Part shown: positions 22,675 through 24,352 of the stretch, one piece after another
How the letters are laid out: every line of letters starts with the position of its first letter
How positions within the stretch are numbered: position 1 is the stretch's first letter
Origin: UMGS1696 sp964457685
GTDB taxonomy: Bacteria; Bacillota; Clostridia; Oscillospirales; CAG-272
Length of the DNA: 24,352 nt
Direction of reading: 5' to 3'
NCBI GenBank assembly: GCA_964457685.1
Contig: CAYWFS010000028.1
Location: 1-24,352, forward strand
The notes under the pieces: generated by a model
Seen by the model: only the letters and a program-made list of their open reading frames with translations
What the model was told of the DNA's origin: nothing
Database searches by the model: none
Translations under genes and position numbers: made by a program

Positions 22675-23778
22675 TTATAAGAAGTCCTTACAGGAAACGA
22701 GGAGGTCGATTTTCTTCCACTGTGTTTCTTCGTCTATGCAGTTTCCTTCTTCGACAGAAGCAAATCCGCACTGAGGAGAAAGGGCAATGTTATCTCCGAC
22801 AACCTCTTTTGCCGCAAAATAACGACGCTTGATGTCGTCATGTGTTTCGAGCTGAGGATTCTTTGTGGAAATAAGTCCTGCGACAAATGTTGCCGATGTA
22901 TTGCGGAGTACAGACCAGGGAGTAAAAGCACCGGAACGCTCATCGTCATATTCAACGAAGAATCCGTCATACGGAATTTGAGCGATAATCGGAGCAACTG
23001 TGTCATAGAAGCCGTGGAATAAAGGCTTGCCCTTGAAATTGCCTTTACAGAAGTGGTTTGCGATTGTCATGTCGGCGGGCTTGTTTTCGAGAGCCTTTGT
23101 GGAAACGAGTCTGAACCATTCAAGGATTTCTTCCTTCTTATATCCGAGAGGTGCGATACGGTTTAAGAAGTTTTCGTCAATCATGTATGTCCATGATGTA
23201 TCGTCAATCTGCAAATAACGGCAACCGTGTGCGTAAAGATCCTTTATTGCCGCCTGATATGCCAAAGCTATATCATCTATTAAAGCATAAACATCATCGC
23301 CGTAATAGGGAATTTCACGTTTTCCGAGCTGGAGATAATTGTCGATAAGTATCATGTTGGGACCGGAGATGCATTTTTTTGCGGTAATGCCGTCATATTT
23401 TTTGCTCTCGTTTAAGAGAAAATCGAAAGCGTAAATTTCTGCATGCTCCTTATTCGGTTCATAGGAAACTTTGCCGGAAATATAGCCGAGTTCGATATGG
23501 TTTGTAACGCCGTTGATAACCTTTTCGAGATGTACGGTGGTGAAGCCGTCAAACTCTTTCAGCCAATCCAGGTGCCACCATCTGCGGCGGAATTCACCGT
23601 CGGTAACATACTTTAAACCGTGAGCAACCTCTTTTTCGACAAGGCTTGCGATTTCACGGTCTTCAACTTCACGCAGCTGTGAAAGGGTAATCTCGCCGTC
23701 TGAGTAGCTTTTTCTGGCTTCTTTAATTGCTTGCGGTCTTAAAAAAGAGCCTACAATATCATATTTTATGTTTAACAT
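22675..23778 (-). CDS. MetE C-terminal-like protein (YxjG/YxjH type), cobalamin-independent methionine synthase homologue
   Basis: The protein has 367 aa, equal to the catalytic C-terminal half of MetE. The full-length MetE N-terminal half is absent, as in the YxjG/YxjH group. Candidate zinc ligands corresponding to MetE His641/Cys643/Glu665/Cys726 are His242 and Cys244 (NHFCKGNFKG), Glu276 (FVEYDDERSG) and Cys337 (SPQCGFAS). The region YLQIDDTSWTY is the conserved barrel segment. It probably transfers a methyl group to homocysteine or a related thiol; the methyl donor in this group is not settled. There is no methionine-dependent riboswitch or T-box, as the leader is only about 35 bases. AAGGAGG is 12 bases before the ATG, a long spacing. 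Confidence 0.85.
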   Translation of the reverse strand: MLNIKYDIVGSFLRPQAIKEARKSYSDGEITLSQLREVEDREIASLVEKEVAHGLKYVTDGEFRRRWWHLDWLKEFDGFTTVHLEKVINGVTNHIELGYISGKVSYEPNKEHAEIYAFDFLLNESKKYDGITAKKCISGPNMILIDNYLQLGKREIPYYGDDVYALIDDIALAYQAAIKDLYAHGCRYLQIDDTSWTYMIDENFLNRIAPLGYKKEEILEWFRLVSTKALENKPADMTIANHFCKGNFKGKPLFHGFYDTVAPIIAQIPYDGFFVEYDDERSGAFTPWSVLRNTSATFVAGLISTKNPQLETHDDIKRRYFAAKEVVGDNIALSPQCGFASVEEGNCIDEETQWKKIDLLVSCKDFL

Positions 23779-23813
23779 AGTGGGTTTAAGCCTCCTTGCT
23801 TTTGATTGTAGCT

Positions 23814-23842
23814 ATTATACCGCATAATTACGAATTTTTCAA
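23814..23842 (-). promoter_or_regulatory. Promoter of the MetE-like gene
   Basis: TTGAAA (23842-23837) and TATAAT (23819-23814) are 17 bases apart on the minus strand. The leader is short. No other feature was found between 23843 and 23929. Confidence 0.78.
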
Positions 23843-23929
23843 TCCATATAGAGAGTTATATTGAAAAAAATTTATATCAGTAAAGCCTTAAAGTAAATAC
23901 AGCGGTGTATTGCGGTGCGATTAAAAAAC

Positions 23930-23972
23930 AAAAAACGACGGAAGACTCAGACTGTGAGAAAATCCGCCGTTT
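23930..23972 (-). terminator. Terminator of the distal unrecognised gene (repeated hairpin, copy 2)
   Basis: AAACGACGGA (23933-23942) faces TCCGCCGTTT (23963-23972), identical in both arms to the hairpin at 22584-22625, with a different loop. A T-rich tract follows on the minus strand. It lies 12 bases past the stop of the partial gene. Confidence 0.83.
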
Positions 23973-23983
23973 GCCGGATGAAA

Positions 23984-24352
23984 TCAGTATATGTCTCCCG
24001 TGAGATATTTTTTGAATCCGTCGTCTGTCATGAGTGAACGATTAGCAAACAGTCTTTCGATAACTCCGTGACCGCTGTCGAGTCCTGCTTTGAGGATTAT
24101 GTTTTCGGTATCGCGATTGTTGAAGCCTACCTTGAAATTTGTGAGAACCGAGTTAAACTCACCCTCTGCCTCAAACGCAACATGGGAATCCTTTTTACCG
24201 CAGTACCACATTGTAAAGCAACTGTCGTATATGTTTGCGATGTTTCCCGAGGTGTGGAAGCCGACTCCGAAATGGTCACTGTAGCAGAAATTGTACCAGT
24301 TGGAACCGCTTTCGTCGTAGAAGCCGCAGGAGCTTGTGTAGTCGGTGTAGTC
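23984..24352 (-). CDS. Unrecognised protein, C-terminal part (gene runs off the window)
   Basis: The reading frame is open from the window edge to a TGA at 23984-23986, giving at least 122 residues. An internal ATG exists at 24211, but the upstream codons continue without a stop, so the gene almost certainly starts outside the window. The visible part is rich in Gly, Ser, Asn and aromatic residues near its start (SSCGFYDESGSNWYNFCYSD), has no membrane helix and no motif that I recognise, and ends FKKYLTGDIY. Codon use and the terminator immediately after it support a real gene. Confidence 0.6.
   Translation of the reverse strand, partial: DYTDYTSSCGFYDESGSNWYNFCYSDHFGVGFHTSGNIANIYDSCFTMWYCGKKDSHVAFEAEGEFNSVLTNFKVGFNNRDTENIILKAGLDSGHGVIERLFANRSLMTDDGFKKYLTGDIY

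Noticed and set aside
23779..23813. A methionine-related riboswitch or T-box in front of the MetE-like gene
   Set aside because: The predicted leader is only about 35 bases, too short, and no S-box or T-box motif is present.
1..24352. CRISPR arrays, tRNA or rRNA genes, insertion sequences, prophage or toxin-antitoxin genes
   Set aside because: No regularly spaced repeats, transposase motifs or RNA gene signatures were seen on either strand.

Overview
The window looks like the chromosome of a strictly anaerobic, low-to-moderate-GC Clostridia species, probably a gut or rumen Oscillospiraceae/Ruminococcaceae-type organism. That placement is inferred from gene content and layout: an Rrf2-headed SUF operon with a zinc-type SufU, an NADH-linked multi-subunit [FeFe] hydrogenase with accessory genes, plant-glycan glycosidases, and textbook sigma-A promoters. 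Nearly every gene is on the minus strand. No RNA gene, insertion sequence, prophage or CRISPR array was seen, and no gene-free stretch exceeds about 240 bases.

Layout. (1) 1-290 (+) is the C-terminal end of a repeat-containing surface-type protein; it converges with the suf operon on a shared bidirectional terminator. (2) 5639-393 (-) is rrf2-sufC-sufB-sufD-sufS-sufU, a complete Fe-S assembly operon. Its consensus promoter is overlapped by two matching 23-bp imperfect palindromes, probably Rrf2 operators. (3) 12919-5855 (-) is a block of four leaderless glycosidases: GH27-like, GH43, GH2, and a six-hairpin enzyme of uncertain family. There are three separate promoters and no transporter or regulator inside the block, which suggests cytoplasmic trimming of imported galactose- or arabinose-containing oligosaccharides. 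(4) 21452-13055 (-) is a ten-gene hydrogenase locus: NuoE/HydC-like, DRTGG protein, RsbW/RsbT-like ATPase, group-D-like [FeFe]-hydrogenase homologue, second DRTGG protein, PHP protein, second GHKL ATPase, HndB-like 2Fe-2S protein, HydB and HydA. (5) 22436-21597 (-) is an Mrp/Nbp35-type Fe-S carrier ATPase. (6) 23778-22675 (-) is a stand-alone MetE-C-like protein of the YxjG/YxjH type. (7) 24352-23984 (-) is the C-terminal part of an unrecognised protein.

How it fits together. SUF and Mrp supply Fe-S clusters, and the HydA/HydB/HydC set is a very heavy user of them, with roughly ten clusters predicted from cysteine motifs. The catalytic genes are split: hydC is at the start of the operon and hndB-hydB-hydA at the end. 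Between them lie six genes that look regulatory rather than catalytic. The hydrogenase homologue in that insert keeps the four H-cluster ligand cysteines but has alanine in place of the proton-relay cysteine, as sensory hydrogenases do. It is accompanied by two kinase-type ATPase folds, two stand-alone DRTGG domains and a PHP phosphoesterase. This is the best candidate in the window for an incompletely described system: a hydrogen- or redox-sensing phospho-signalling module built into the hydrogenase operon. The gene families and motifs are read directly from the sequence; the signalling role is inference.
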